Positions 14,438-24,255 are shown, numbered from the stretch's first letter. The stretch is 36,808 bases of DNA from Flavobacteriales bacterium (GCA_002696275.1 NZRO01000012.1:1-36808), one strand, 5' to 3'. The notes: generated by a model not told the origin, from the sequence alone. Translations and numbers: made by a program.

Positions 14438-16363
14438 TTATTTTTTATATTTCTTTCTAAATTCATCAGCTAAAACTTTGTCATTATACCCCCATTCATT
14501 TTGAACCTCATCTAATATATAATCTACTAATTCATTATCGTTAATAGATATTTCCAGAGCTTTTATGAAAATTTGTTTAGCAAAATCCTTATCATTTAGA
14601 TTAACATTTACTAGATTAGCTAGATTAACAAGATTATATGGGTCTAAATTATGAAAACCCTTATTTGAATCTAATTGCATTTCACAAAGTTCTTTAGCCC
14701 ATTTCTCGTCTTTTAAATCCTTAGAAACATGTCTTGTTATCTCATATAAATCAATATTTTCTTGAATTTTCTCTACAGATATATGAAAATAATCTTTAGC
14801 TTTTTTCATATCAATAGGATCCATATTATATCCTCCAGAATAGTGAGCTCCCAATTCTTTGAAATCGAAACTTGTTCTAGCGTATTTCTCTCCTGTAGTT
14901 AAAACTTCCAAAGCCCACTTAGAATCAACAAAAACTGTATATATTTCATTAGATAATCTATTATAATCATCAAAAGTTACACATAAATTATGTGCTTTTA
15001 CAAGTATTTCTTTTGCCCATTTATTATCCTTAAATGGTCCATACTCATTAGATATATTACTTGCTAATCCTAATAAGTCACTAGTAGAACAACTAAGGTT
15101 TATCGCCTTTTTATAAACTTCTTTAGCCCATTCTAAATCAGAGAGATAATTTTCATTAGAAATATTATCTGCAAGAGAGATTAAATCTGTTGGTCTATAA
15201 GAACATAATTCACAAAGACGCAACAACTCTCTAGCTTCATCTATCTGTTTATTTTCACATAATTCATCAGATAATGAAAGAACCTCATATCTACTATCCA
15301 TCTGGGTAATTTTCTCAATGGTAGATTGTGTAAGAATGTTCTCATGAGAAAGCATTGGGTGAATAGTAAATCCTTGCTTTAATACTCTAGCAAATTCAGA
15401 ATCATTTAATCCGTACTCGTCTTCAGCAAAATATATTAAATTATCTCTCTCATAACTCTGAAAGGTTGTATTAGATGCTTTATTTATTAATTCTCTAATC
15501 CAATCACGATACTTTAGATTAATATATTCTTCTAATTCCATATCTTCACCATCAAGTGCCTCACAGATCTTCTCAGCAATAGATTTATAATCTTCAGAAT
15601 CTAAACATAAACTCTCTGCCTTTTTAAAATATTGATCAGCATCTTCTCTTCCTTCTTTATGCCATGTTAGATAAAAATATGCAATATCTAAGACATCACT
15701 AACAGATCTTGATTTGTCCGAAGCTATTTCTAGTATTGGATTAAGTGTTTCTGGAAATACTTGTTCTATTTCATATGTTATTACTAATTCTGCAAGTCTT
15801 AAGAAATCAATTGTTTCAACTGCAATTTTTTTTGCTTCTGAAATCATTTTTTCTAACAAGTCTTTATCCGATTTTTTAACTTGTTTATAACGACTGTATT
15901 TTTTAGTCTCCTGACAAAAAACTGAAGGAAATAATAAATCAATGAACATTCTTATAGTCTTATCATAATCCCAAATAGTATTACATTTAGATTGTGCAGT
16001 TTTACATATTTCTAAAGCCCAGTCTTTATCATTTAGATTTTCTTTTATTGATGATGATATAGTAATATAATCTTCAGCTTTCAATACTCTATCTAATAAT
16101 AATTTATAAATATTTCGAGAGGTCTCTAAAGATGGATTTATTTTCATAACCTTTTCTTCTCCATTACTATCCCAATATCTAAACTCAGTATTCTCTATTG
16201 ATTCTTGAGTTATTTCGTCCTCATAAGTTACTATACCATCTTTTAGCTGTGATAAATCCAATTTACTCTCACCTAAAGATGTCTCAACCGCAAAAGATTC
16301 AGCAAGTTGAATTGAAGTCCATAAATCTTGAGTATAAATTATATCTAAGTATTTCTGTTCCAT
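14438..16363 (-). CDS. TPR/Sel1-like helical-repeat protein (641 aa)
   Basis: A 641-aa cytoplasmic protein built from degenerate helix-pair repeats of about 38-45 residues with the signature (N/D)-D-x-x-W-A-x-E-(I/V)-x-x-x-A followed by a Cys and D-(Y/L)-x-x-L-(A/S). Clear copies include KDWALEICKTA (about residue 113), LEWAKEVYKKA, NKWAKEILVKA, SKWALEVLTTG, EKWAKELCEMQ and KDFAKQIFIKA. Such arrays are protein-interaction scaffolds. The first 80 residues are different, rich in acidic residues and strands. It lies 55 bp downstream of the gene at 16419 and could be a target-recognition or scaffold subunit of the putative DNA-processing cluster. No enzymatic motif is seen. Confidence 0.72.
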   Translation of the reverse strand: MEQKYLDIIYTQDLWTSIQLAESFAVETSLGESKLDLSQLKDGIVTYEDEITQESIENTEFRYWDSNGEEKVMKINPSLETSRNIYKLLLDRVLKAEDYITISSSIKENLNDKDWALEICKTAQSKCNTIWDYDKTIRMFIDLLFPSVFCQETKKYSRYKQVKKSDKDLLEKMISEAKKIAVETIDFLRLAELVITYEIEQVFPETLNPILEIASDKSRSVSDVLDIAYFYLTWHKEGREDADQYFKKAESLCLDSEDYKSIAEKICEALDGEDMELEEYINLKYRDWIRELINKASNTTFQSYERDNLIYFAEDEYGLNDSEFARVLKQGFTIHPMLSHENILTQSTIEKITQMDSRYEVLSLSDELCENKQIDEARELLRLCELCSYRPTDLISLADNISNENYLSDLEWAKEVYKKAINLSCSTSDLLGLASNISNEYGPFKDNKWAKEILVKAHNLCVTFDDYNRLSNEIYTVFVDSKWALEVLTTGEKYARTSFDFKELGAHYSGGYNMDPIDMKKAKDYFHISVEKIQENIDLYEITRHVSKDLKDEKWAKELCEMQLDSNKGFHNLDPYNLVNLANLVNVNLNDKDFAKQIFIKALEISINDNELVDYILDEVQNEWGYNDKVLADEFRKKYKK

Positions 16364-16418
16364 TTCTTATTAATTAAATTATTTTACAGGATTTTTCTAT
16401 ATTACTTTCTTTCATAAA

Positions 16419-17366
16419 CTATATTAATCTTACATCTAACTTATCATCTTCTCTCTTAAAGATCTCCCAAACACCATGTAAATCCTTATTATATCTACAA
16501 ATAGTTTTATCATCATTCTCAAACAAGAAATCAAATTTATCATCACCGCATATTCTTTCTTTATTACATTGATAATATCCGGTTCTTGCTCTCTTATTAA
16601 TTATTTGAATTGAAACTTGAGCACTTAAAGTTCCTTTTTTAATATTAGTATATTTATCAAGAATAATATTAATAAATTCTTTCTTTGAAATAGAATCTTT
16701 TCCTAAATTATTAAATTCATTTTGTATAATTTCCCATATAGATAGATCATTAGATTTTGAATTAGATTGATTAGAAATCTCTTTAGTGTTTACTTCCTCT
16801 TTGGCTTCTGAACTAGTTTTTAAAAAAATACAATTTTTTAAATCTATTTCAACCGAAAAACCATCATCTTTGTATGCAGTTTTAAAAAATGTGTTTAATG
16901 AATTATATAAACAAACAATTTCATCAGCTGACACAATTGATTTGTCAAATATCATTGATGATGAAATTCCAATAACTTGTGGACCTCCTTCTAATCTAAT
17001 TAGTGGTTGGCCAGTATCTTGAATTGTATAAATTCCTATATCTTTAAAATCTGAAAATGGTATAAACATATATTCTGTACCATCATCAACTCTTGGATCT
17101 AATGTAACAATACCATGTGTTGTAACTAATAATGGAGTGTCAAATGCTTGATTAATGCTTATTCCCTCAGTAAAATAAATTAAACCATTTTCAGCACGTG
17201 ATTCACTAGGTATATCTTCATCATCAATTAATTCTGCAAAATCTAATCCATCTTCACCCCATTCAATTAATCTCATATTTTCATCCATTGGGATAAGTGA
17301 AAATTTATCATTAGGAAATGTAGTTGTTGTAAAACTATTTAATTCTAAAATTTCTTTAAATTCCAT
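16419..17366 (-). CDS. hypothetical protein with possible PH-like domain and C-terminal winged-helix-like module
   Basis: A 315-aa protein. Residues about 77-165 read like a bacterial PH-like barrel (LLVTTHGIVTLDP, YMFIPFSDFKDIGIY). A low-complexity linker (185-207, Ser/Asn/Lys/Glu) leads to a module at 208-303. There a helical segment (IWEIIQNEFNNLGKDSISKKEFINIIL, written here across three helices) is followed by GYYQCNKERI, DKFDFLFE and the ending HGVWEIF. I know this C-terminal pattern (KYDFLF, then YDPEKHGVWEI) from restriction- and defence-associated proteins, where it looks like a winged-helix DNA-binding unit, but I cannot name the Pfam family with certainty. It sits 30 bp after the gene at 17397. 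Confidence 0.62.
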   Translation of the reverse strand: MEFKEILELNSFTTTTFPNDKFSLIPMDENMRLIEWGEDGLDFAELIDDEDIPSESRAENGLIYFTEGISINQAFDTPLLVTTHGIVTLDPRVDDGTEYMFIPFSDFKDIGIYTIQDTGQPLIRLEGGPQVIGISSSMIFDKSIVSADEIVCLYNSLNTFFKTAYKDDGFSVEIDLKNCIFLKTSSEAKEEVNTKEISNQSNSKSNDLSIWEIIQNEFNNLGKDSISKKEFINIILDKYTNIKKGTLSAQVSIQIINKRARTGYYQCNKERICGDDKFDFLFENDDKTICRYNKDLHGVWEIFKREDDKLDVRLI

Positions 17367-17396
17367 ATTTTATTTTTATTAATTATTAATTTATAT

Positions 17397-17981
17397 TTAG
17401 TGATTAGTCCAAGCGTATGCTTCAAAACCAACTCCTCTAACATCGATTAAATCAAATGGAACATTTTGTCCATTATATTCAATTGAAGTAACAATAGTTA
17501 TTTCATTATAAATTAGTGTTATTGTTTTTAAAAAAACTTTTAACTTATTAATATCAAACTGATCTTCTGATTGAAACTCTCCATAAAACCACATTGCTTT
17601 TTCTTGTGAAATTGAAGATACGAGCGTCGCCCCTATTTCTGGATCCGGCGCTAATTCAACAACTTCATCTTTAATGATTGAAACTTCACAATCAATTGAG
17701 GTTTCATCAGAAAATTGATACTCTCCAATTAAATCATCTCCATCAAGATTTCTCACAGTAATTTTCTGAAATTGGTCTGGTCCATGATGATATCCTAGAT
17801 CTGAAATATCAGAAAACTGATATTTCTCTGAGATAATAGAATCTAAATTCATCATTACAACATCCCATTCACACTTATTATCATTCATGTAATTAAGACA
17901 TTTGTTAGTTTGCTCAACATTTAATGTGCCAGATGCAATCTCATATCCTTCACCTGCCAATTTGATTGAAAATTTATTCAT
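17397..17981 (-). CDS. hypothetical acidic protein (194 aa)
   Basis: A 194-aa acidic cytoplasmic protein of no recognised family. It begins with a strand-rich segment (FSIKLAGEGYEIASGTL) and contains two short internal echoes (KYQFSDISDLG and EYQFSDETSID). It ends in a strand-rich region (YNEITIVTSIEYNGQNVPFDLIDVRGVGFEAYAW, in several strands). No catalytic motif is visible. It lies 6 bp downstream of the KAP ATPase gene, so the two are very likely co-translated, and it may be an accessory of that ATPase. Confidence 0.6.
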   Translation of the reverse strand: MNKFSIKLAGEGYEIASGTLNVEQTNKCLNYMNDNKCEWDVVMMNLDSIISEKYQFSDISDLGYHHGPDQFQKITVRNLDGDDLIGEYQFSDETSIDCEVSIIKDEVVELAPDPEIGATLVSSISQEKAMWFYGEFQSEDQFDINKLKVFLKTITLIYNEITIVTSIEYNGQNVPFDLIDVRGVGFEAYAWTNH

Positions 17982-17987
17982 TTTAAT

Positions 17988-19847
17988 TTATTTATCTGTA
18001 ATTCCTAATATTTCATTCACATTTGGATGACTTCTTTTTAATAAATTAAGTTTTTTATCTCTAACTTCATAAGACATCTTAAAACATGATTTTATCTCCT
18101 CATCTAAGGAATTAATATTAATTATAGTGTAATATTCACATCCTTTTGTGTCATTTCTCATATTTTTAACTTCATGAGAAATGTTAGGAAATCTATATCC
18201 ATTTTCTTCTGTTCTTAATAGATTAATTGTAACACCATACTTACTAAATACATTAAGATTCCCAACCTTTTTACCATTTTTATGAAATAGAGCCGCACCA
18301 TGCTTTCTTAACTTTATATTTATTTCAGGATAATCAGATTTAATATAGTCGTGTATGGATTTATGAATTGTAATCATTTCAGGAGTAATGTTATCATCTT
18401 CTTTTCTTCTTTGTTCTTCCCATAACTCATAAGTATCAAAATTACTTACAGTAAAAGTAAATTTTTTATTAGTTTTAGATTCTATAGCATCATCAACAGA
18501 GGTCATAGAAGCAAATTCCATAGCTCCGTCTATTTTTCTATAAAGATCTTCCTTTTTCTTAAAATGATTTCTTAAATCATCCAAGAGCATTGCCGTTCTT
18601 GTCCAATTTGCTTTTAAATAACTATCTTTTTGAGCTAAACCAAATAATACTCTTTCCCAATCTTCGTCTGCCTGTTCATTAAACTGTTCTGATTGTTTTT
18701 TTAGTTCAGACAATGATCCTAATTCAAATTTTGCCGCAACTACTTCGTTCCATTCTAAAAACTTAGGAAACTGATTAAATAAACGGAAAACCCTTGGAAA
18801 AGAAACTTGAATTCCTATAAGATTAAAGAGTACAAAATCATCATTCTTATCATTGGTGCCATCATCGGAAATTTCGGATATTTTTCTTAACAAAGAGAAA
18901 GTATTTAAGTATCTTTTTAAACTTCTTGGATTAAAACCAACAGTATTGCTTACTACTTTAACATATTTAGGCAAAATATCTTCATCAATATTAATTCCCA
19001 ATTCTTTAAGTTTTTTATCTAAGAAATTTTCAATATTATATGCTCCTGTAGGCATTGAAAAAGGAACTTGAATAATCTTATCAAAAAAAGAACGAAACTC
19101 TCTTTCATTTTCATCTGTCTTTTTTCCAAACTTTTCTTCTAGCCCTTTCACAACTACATCATAGTCGATCGCAAGAATAAAAATACAGTCATTAATATCA
19201 AAAATGTTTTTTAATGATTCTAAAACTTCAACAGCGTCTACCGGGTTTATTCTGTCTAAATCATCAATGAAAAAAACAACTCTTTTATAAGGATTTTTTT
19301 CATCATTAATCAAATCAGTAATTACATCCTTTATGTCTGCTTTAATCTCCGCTATGTCAGCGAGTATATTATCTGAACTTACTCCAGCAGCATTTTTAAC
19401 ATCTACTCCTGTTTGAGAAGAAACAATTTGATTAGCAACATTTCCTAAAAAACTACCAACTTTTTTAATCTTATTTTCAACATCATCTGTTAAAGTCCAA
19501 TTGTCTCCACAAGATTCTTTTAACTTTTCAAGCATTCCCTTTAAAACAGCAGGAGTAGTTTGATCTACTCCTTTAAACATGGAATATTCCCATGTATTTA
19601 CCCAAGAAGTTGCAATCGCATAGTTTTCCTCTTCAGCAAAACTATCAAGTTTTTCTTTTATCATATACATTAATGATGTCTTACCAGTTCCCCATTCACC
19701 CTGCATACCAATTGTAAGTGGTGTGCCGCTTTCTAAAATAAAACTACTTAGAGCGTTTGCATATTTTTCAGCTTCTAACAAATCACTTTTAGTGTCAAGT
19801 ATAGGTTGATCCGTAATTGAAGTTATTTTATTATATAACATATTCAT
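17988..19847 (-). CDS. KAP family P-loop NTPase
   Basis: A 619-aa KAP-type STAND/AAA-like ATPase. Walker A is Gly50 to Thr57 in MQGEWGTGKTSLM; Walker B is VVFFIDDLDRINP with Asp195/Asp196/Asp198. FILAIDYDVVVKGLEEKFG and NPRSLKRYLNTF are typical KAP sensor segments. Unlike many KAP proteins it has no transmembrane insertion between Walker A and B; that region (about 130-180) is short and polar. The last 130 residues (from about 490) form a separate alpha/beta domain (IHDYIKSDYPEINIKLRKHG, then LNLLKRSHPNVNEI). That domain resembles DUF5655-type domains associated with nucleases, a low-confidence call. KAP ATPases recur in anti-phage gene clusters. It precedes the gene at 17397 by 6 bp and follows the DUF2779 gene by 33 bp. 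Confidence 0.88.
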   Translation of the reverse strand: MNMLYNKITSITDQPILDTKSDLLEAEKYANALSSFILESGTPLTIGMQGEWGTGKTSLMYMIKEKLDSFAEEENYAIATSWVNTWEYSMFKGVDQTTPAVLKGMLEKLKESCGDNWTLTDDVENKIKKVGSFLGNVANQIVSSQTGVDVKNAAGVSSDNILADIAEIKADIKDVITDLINDEKNPYKRVVFFIDDLDRINPVDAVEVLESLKNIFDINDCIFILAIDYDVVVKGLEEKFGKKTDENEREFRSFFDKIIQVPFSMPTGAYNIENFLDKKLKELGINIDEDILPKYVKVVSNTVGFNPRSLKRYLNTFSLLRKISEISDDGTNDKNDDFVLFNLIGIQVSFPRVFRLFNQFPKFLEWNEVVAAKFELGSLSELKKQSEQFNEQADEDWERVLFGLAQKDSYLKANWTRTAMLLDDLRNHFKKKEDLYRKIDGAMEFASMTSVDDAIESKTNKKFTFTVSNFDTYELWEEQRRKEDDNITPEMITIHKSIHDYIKSDYPEINIKLRKHGAALFHKNGKKVGNLNVFSKYGVTINLLRTEENGYRFPNISHEVKNMRNDTKGCEYYTIININSLDEEIKSCFKMSYEVRDKKLNLLKRSHPNVNEILGITDK

Positions 19848-19880
19848 TATTCATTTTTAAATTCTCAATATTACAAAAAT

Positions 19881-21875
19881 TTATGCTTTTATCATCTCTC
19901 TCCAAGCTTCTATTATCATAACCATAGCCATAGTATCTAACTCGCAGTACTTATAAAGAGCCTCTTGCAATTTTTCTCGTTGTTTATCTGTAATATTAGA
20001 ATATTGTAAAAAGTTGTATGCAGTTAAAGCCGCTCCACCATCATTCAATTCTTCCAAACCCTTAATCTTTTCAACCTCATCATGGTCATACTCGGGAAAA
20101 ACTGGGTCTAATGATTTATACGGATCTATTTGACCTGATTTTATCCATTGATGATCAATGCAGTTTAAGCTATTTATTTCTAATCCTTTTCCATACACAC
20201 CCAATTTCCCATATTTATCTTGTAAAAACTTACTCTCAGATATGATAGCAGGTAAAATTACTTTTATCGAGTTACTTCCTTTAGCATATGGAGAGTAATA
20301 GTAAGATGTAACTAATTTAAAAAGATCTACCATATCCCTATCCCCACCGTTCCTTCCTTTATCATGTGTAATTTCTTCAATAAAACAAATAAGTTCTTCT
20401 TTATCTGGAATACTTTCCGTTGACGCTAATAACTGCTCTCTTATTTTATTAAGTGTAGTATTTTCATGATTGTGGTACCTAAATATTGTCCCTTTATCTT
20501 TACTGAGAGCTTCTTTTAATGCTCGTACGAAATTAAAATTAGGAAAAGTATTTTTCTCAAAACAGAGATATTGATTTTCATGTTTAATATTCCAATCTTC
20601 ATCAATTGTATGGTGAGAAAACTGAAAAGCAATTGTCTCATAAGGTTTCATTCCCTTGAAAAAAGGTAAGGCTACAGCTGAAGTTTCAAAATCAATCATA
20701 TGTAAAGGATAAACCCATTCTTTACTTTTTTCTTCGAATGCTTCTGAATCAAAATAACTCTCAGAAACACCTTCCTTTACTCTATTTATCTGTTCCATTC
20801 TTCTTTGTAAAGGAGAGAGACCATTATACACTTTTAGACTCGGAGATAATGGTGCTACATCTTCCTCATTAATATCTTTTAGTAAATAAATTCCTTTTTC
20901 AATAAGCTCACCACTAAATGAGCGACTACCACCACCACCTCCCCAAATTTCCATAGACAAGTTTTCTTCTTTAAGCTGTCTTTCTGTCAAATTAGTTTGG
21001 CTTAACCAACATTCGTTAAACCCACTTTTTAGTTCAGGATTATTTTTATTATGAAACTGACAATCTTTACATTTCTTTCCAATATGTACTTGTGTTTTTA
21101 TATCATTTTCATACATATAAGAACATCTCTGAATAAATTCAGTGAACATAATCCCCTCTCCTAGATCAGTTGGCACGGGGAAATCATGTTCAATTTTCCA
21201 ACATTCATCATTCACATTTTTATTAATAAGGAGTTTAACTTCTCCTAAGTGACTTCTTCTTAAACCTTCTTTTACCCTAACAGTAGTTCGGTCCCCAGTT
21301 TTATCAATCATAAAAAACTGGTTCATTCCATCTAATTCAGCGGTTTTTGATTTATCAACTAAAGTAAGATAAGCTTTAATATCCTCTTTTTTCAATGCAT
21401 TACTAACGACATATTTCTGGAAAGCAACATCATATACATAAGGCATCCAAGGTGAAGTTATTTTAGTTTTATTTTTATCAAAAAAACTATCTTCATCCAC
21501 ATCCCATGATTTTGCTTTAACCTCGTAAATTGAAATCTGATTATCCTCTTTTACTAATATATCGATACGAACAAAAAGATTATTAAATTTAAAAGCTGCC
21601 TCTGCAATTACAACTCTTCCCTTTTGAGATAAGCGTTCTTTAGTTTCGATTAAAGCTTCCTCTCCACTACTTTCTATGGTGATACTTTCCTCAATAGGAT
21701 TGTCATGAAAATAGAATTTTGCTAATTCTCCAACTTGAAAACCACCTTCGGCTAAAGATTGTAAGAAAGAATCTTCATTACTAGTATTTGCATACTCATC
21801 TTTTTTATTGGTGTAGAAAAGTTTTGTAGGACATTCCAATCCTTGTTTAAAACGTGATTTAGTTAAATATCTCAA
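19881..21875 (-). CDS. DUF2779 protein: Cas4-like PD-(D/E)XK nuclease plus DEDD exonuclease-like domain
   Basis: A 664-aa protein. Residues 1-295 form a Cas4/RecB-like nuclease: candidate Fe-S cysteines Cys15 (GLECPTKLFY), Cys269, Cys272 and Cys289. The PD-(D/E)XK core comprises Glu92, Asp105 (VRIDILVKE) and Glu118/Lys120 (IYEVKAKS). A polyglycine loop (WGGGGGSRSF) lies near 311. Residues about 390-664 are the DUF2779 region with a DEDD exonuclease-like pattern: Asp395/Glu397 in MIDFETSA and Tyr643/Asp647 in YCELDTM (DEDDy spacing). It probably degrades or trims nucleic acid ends. The start codon is TTG at 21875, directly after the stop of the upstream nuclease gene (TAA-TTG); an in-frame stop precedes it and DUF2779 proteins begin at this point, so TTG is accepted. 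Confidence 0.88.
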   Translation of the reverse strand: MRYLTKSRFKQGLECPTKLFYTNKKDEYANTSNEDSFLQSLAEGGFQVGELAKFYFHDNPIEESITIESSGEEALIETKERLSQKGRVVIAEAAFKFNNLFVRIDILVKEDNQISIYEVKAKSWDVDEDSFFDKNKTKITSPWMPYVYDVAFQKYVVSNALKKEDIKAYLTLVDKSKTAELDGMNQFFMIDKTGDRTTVRVKEGLRRSHLGEVKLLINKNVNDECWKIEHDFPVPTDLGEGIMFTEFIQRCSYMYENDIKTQVHIGKKCKDCQFHNKNNPELKSGFNECWLSQTNLTERQLKEENLSMEIWGGGGGSRSFSGELIEKGIYLLKDINEEDVAPLSPSLKVYNGLSPLQRRMEQINRVKEGVSESYFDSEAFEEKSKEWVYPLHMIDFETSAVALPFFKGMKPYETIAFQFSHHTIDEDWNIKHENQYLCFEKNTFPNFNFVRALKEALSKDKGTIFRYHNHENTTLNKIREQLLASTESIPDKEELICFIEEITHDKGRNGGDRDMVDLFKLVTSYYYSPYAKGSNSIKVILPAIISESKFLQDKYGKLGVYGKGLEINSLNCIDHQWIKSGQIDPYKSLDPVFPEYDHDEVEKIKGLEELNDGGAALTAYNFLQYSNITDKQREKLQEALYKYCELDTMAMVMIIEAWREMIKA

Positions 21876-22901
21876 TTATTTTCTCTTTTTTTTCTTAAAT
21901 AATTTAGGAAATTCTTTGTCGCATAATTTCTTTCCTGTATTCTTAATTTTAAATTGCGACAATGAGTCTTGACCGCTCCCCCCTTTAACTTTGTTGACTT
22001 TTAATTTTATTCCATTATTAATGAGCGTGTTAGGTGTAGAGAAAGGTTCTCCGTCAAACCACAAGAGATAATCAGATTTTAGAATCACTTCATGTTCTTC
22101 CTTAATACCTCCTTTAGGTGTATACTCTCTAATCAAAACTAAGGGAGTTCCATATTTCTCACCTACTTTCTTCAATCTATCATCAACTTTAGGCATATGA
22201 TCATAAAGTATATTCAAAGCTTCTCTATATTCTGAATTCTTCCAAATCGTGTGACATAACGTTTCTAGATCTTTATTTTTCATAATTTTTTTCTTTTTTA
22301 ATAAATCTAAATAGTTATCAATTAGTATTTTGATTTCATCTTTTAATTTTTTCTTATTATCTTTAAGATATTTCAATAAAACTTCTGACAGATCATTATA
22401 GTTTGCAAGTGCCCATTTACCACTAGAGGGCTTTTTTGAATCTAATTTTGCTAAATAAATGTAATAAATCTTGCAATCTATTGATGGATATAATTTTGTA
22501 GAAATACTTTCATACTTTTGTAATTGATTCTTAGACTCTGAAGAGTTAACTTTATTCTCTATAACAAATATTTTACTATTAGAAATATCTTCTATAAGAA
22601 TATCTATGTCTTCCTTTTCCCTATAAATATGTATTGGGCCATTTATTCTAGATTCTGTATATCTTAATAAATCTATATCATGTTGAAAAACTTTTTTTAA
22701 AAAATCAAACAATATTTCATTATGGTTAAATTCAAACAACCAAGACAAAAAATTAGAATGTTTAATTTCCTGATTTTCCATACCAGTAATCTCAAAAATA
22801 TTAATTTTATTAGATTTTTTAGAGATTTTTGATAGATCTTGTTTAACATTATTTAAGAAATTATTTATGATCTGGATTTGTGATTTTTGTTTGTTGTTCA
22901 T
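21876..22901 (-). CDS. PD-(D/E)XK nuclease superfamily protein (PDDEXK_4 type)
   Basis: A 341-aa protein. The N-terminal 200 residues match the PDDEXK_4 pattern: HSNFLSWLFEF with upstream acidic residues (about 45-56), the catalytic core Asp98/Asp100 (KEDIDILIED) and Glu115-Asn-Lys117 (FVIENKV). A QxxxY motif at Gln126-Tyr130 is like that of RecB-family nucleases. A central helical region is followed by a lysine-rich C-terminal domain (200-341), suited to DNA contact. Proteins of this type often appear as orphan nucleases in defence islands. It starts 1 bp after the ligase stop and its own stop abuts the TTG start of the DUF2779 gene. Confidence 0.85.
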   Translation of the reverse strand: MNNKQKSQIQIINNFLNNVKQDLSKISKKSNKINIFEITGMENQEIKHSNFLSWLFEFNHNEILFDFLKKVFQHDIDLLRYTESRINGPIHIYREKEDIDILIEDISNSKIFVIENKVNSSESKNQLQKYESISTKLYPSIDCKIYYIYLAKLDSKKPSSGKWALANYNDLSEVLLKYLKDNKKKLKDEIKILIDNYLDLLKKKKIMKNKDLETLCHTIWKNSEYREALNILYDHMPKVDDRLKKVGEKYGTPLVLIREYTPKGGIKEEHEVILKSDYLLWFDGEPFSTPNTLINNGIKLKVNKVKGGSGQDSLSQFKIKNTGKKLCDKEFPKLFKKKKRK

Positions 22902-22902
22902 T

Positions 22903-24255
22903 CTAATTTACTTTTTCCCATCCTTTTTTTACATTGGTCTCTAATTCCAACTTTAAAATATTTTCAATCTGTTTTAAATTCTCTGATACCTTTATTTCCT
23001 TTTTCAAAGGCTCTTTTCTTTCTGGTGAGTAATCAGTATAATGATATACGAACGCAGGAAAGTCATTAGTTTCTTCTTTATTTGTTTTCCAAACTATAAA
23101 TTTTCTTACCTTTTTAACTCCCTTACTCTCTTTTACATAAACTTCCCTGTGTAATATTTCACTTTCTTTTAGTTCGGTATTACTTTTTTTATTAGGCTCC
23201 AAAGAAATAATCTTGGTAATTTGACTAATTCCAACATCTTCAGTATTTACCTTTTTATCATCTCTGAAAGACAAAAATACACCAGATGTCACTGAAAAGG
23301 ATGGCTTCTTGAACTCAGCCGAATAACTATCTTTATTAAATTTAAGACTCATTTTTTTAATACTGCCCTTGGAGGTTTCACTATATACATCTAAACAAGA
23401 AAACTCAACCACCTTGGTTGGCTTAACCATAGTAAAAGCTATATTAGAAGATGAAACCTCAACATAATCAGAATCTACTTTCTGTCTTTCTAAATCCTTA
23501 AAAATTAAATCTCTTTGCTCCTCAGAAAATCCATTCCCAACTTTAGCAATAGTCAAATATTCATTTTCTGATATTTTTAGAGCTAATAATAATTCTTTTA
23601 GCTTATTTTCCCTAATTCCTTGTCCTTCCGAAAAACCGACAACTACTGCATCTAAAGTTAAAAGTGGTTTTATTTTATAAGTTGGAGCGTTATCAGATTG
23701 AACAATAATTCCTTCTTCATTTCCTTTCACTACAATATCATCAAACAAAGATTCAATGTCTTTTCTGCTTTCAACAAAAAAGGAGTCTACTGAATTTATA
23801 GATTTCCCTCCTTTTAATAACTCTTTCAACTTATTATCTAAGTCTTTTATATTTAAATTTTTTTCTTCACCGTCTAACAATAAAATGTCGAAAACTTTAT
23901 ATCGAACATCTTTATGTTTATCATCTAATGCTGAAATCAAGTCAAATGAACGAGATCGTTCTCCTTCTTTGTGTAGATACAATTCACCTGCTAATATTAC
24001 TTCTGTATACTTTCCTTTTAATAATTCGTCTGCTTCTTTCAAAACCCCTATATCAGTTAACTCTTTTCCCCCATGGTTATAAAGTATCGATTTCTTACCG
24101 TCAAAATAAAGAAGGTATAAATGTCCATCATACTTTTTTGAAACATAATATAAATCTGAATCAATTATTTTGGTTGTTATTTCCTCTGATGAGACTGGAA
24201 GATATCTTGAAGCTGTTTTCCTTTTATATTCTTTTGCTAATTGTAATATATCCAT
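22903..24255 (-). CDS. ATP-dependent DNA ligase (minimal N-terminus, long C-terminal extension)
   Basis: A 450-aa covalent nucleotidyltransferase. Motif I is KYDG with Lys41 as the AMP-accepting lysine (VSKKYDGHLYLLYFDG); a motif II/IIIa-like LAGELY follows with Glu91. Motif III is YKVFDILLLDGEE, motif IV EGIIV (181-185) and motif V YKIKP (193-197). The catalytic domain begins almost at the N-terminus, so there is no separate N-terminal DNA-binding domain. After motif V about 250 residues remain: an OB-fold-like part (DAVVVGFSEGQG, then LTIAKVGNGF) and a Lys/Glu-rich tail I cannot assign. RNA ligase activity cannot be excluded. It lies 1 bp before the PDDEXK gene and 4 bp after the gene at 24260, which implies that it seals ends produced by the neighbouring nucleases (inference). 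Confidence 0.88.
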   Translation of the reverse strand: MDILQLAKEYKRKTASRYLPVSSEEITTKIIDSDLYYVSKKYDGHLYLLYFDGKKSILYNHGGKELTDIGVLKEADELLKGKYTEVILAGELYLHKEGERSRSFDLISALDDKHKDVRYKVFDILLLDGEEKNLNIKDLDNKLKELLKGGKSINSVDSFFVESRKDIESLFDDIVVKGNEEGIIVQSDNAPTYKIKPLLTLDAVVVGFSEGQGIRENKLKELLLALKISENEYLTIAKVGNGFSEEQRDLIFKDLERQKVDSDYVEVSSSNIAFTMVKPTKVVEFSCLDVYSETSKGSIKKMSLKFNKDSYSAEFKKPSFSVTSGVFLSFRDDKKVNTEDVGISQITKIISLEPNKKSNTELKESEILHREVYVKESKGVKKVRKFIVWKTNKEETNDFPAFVYHYTDYSPERKEPLKKEIKVSENLKQIENILKLELETNVKKGWEKVN

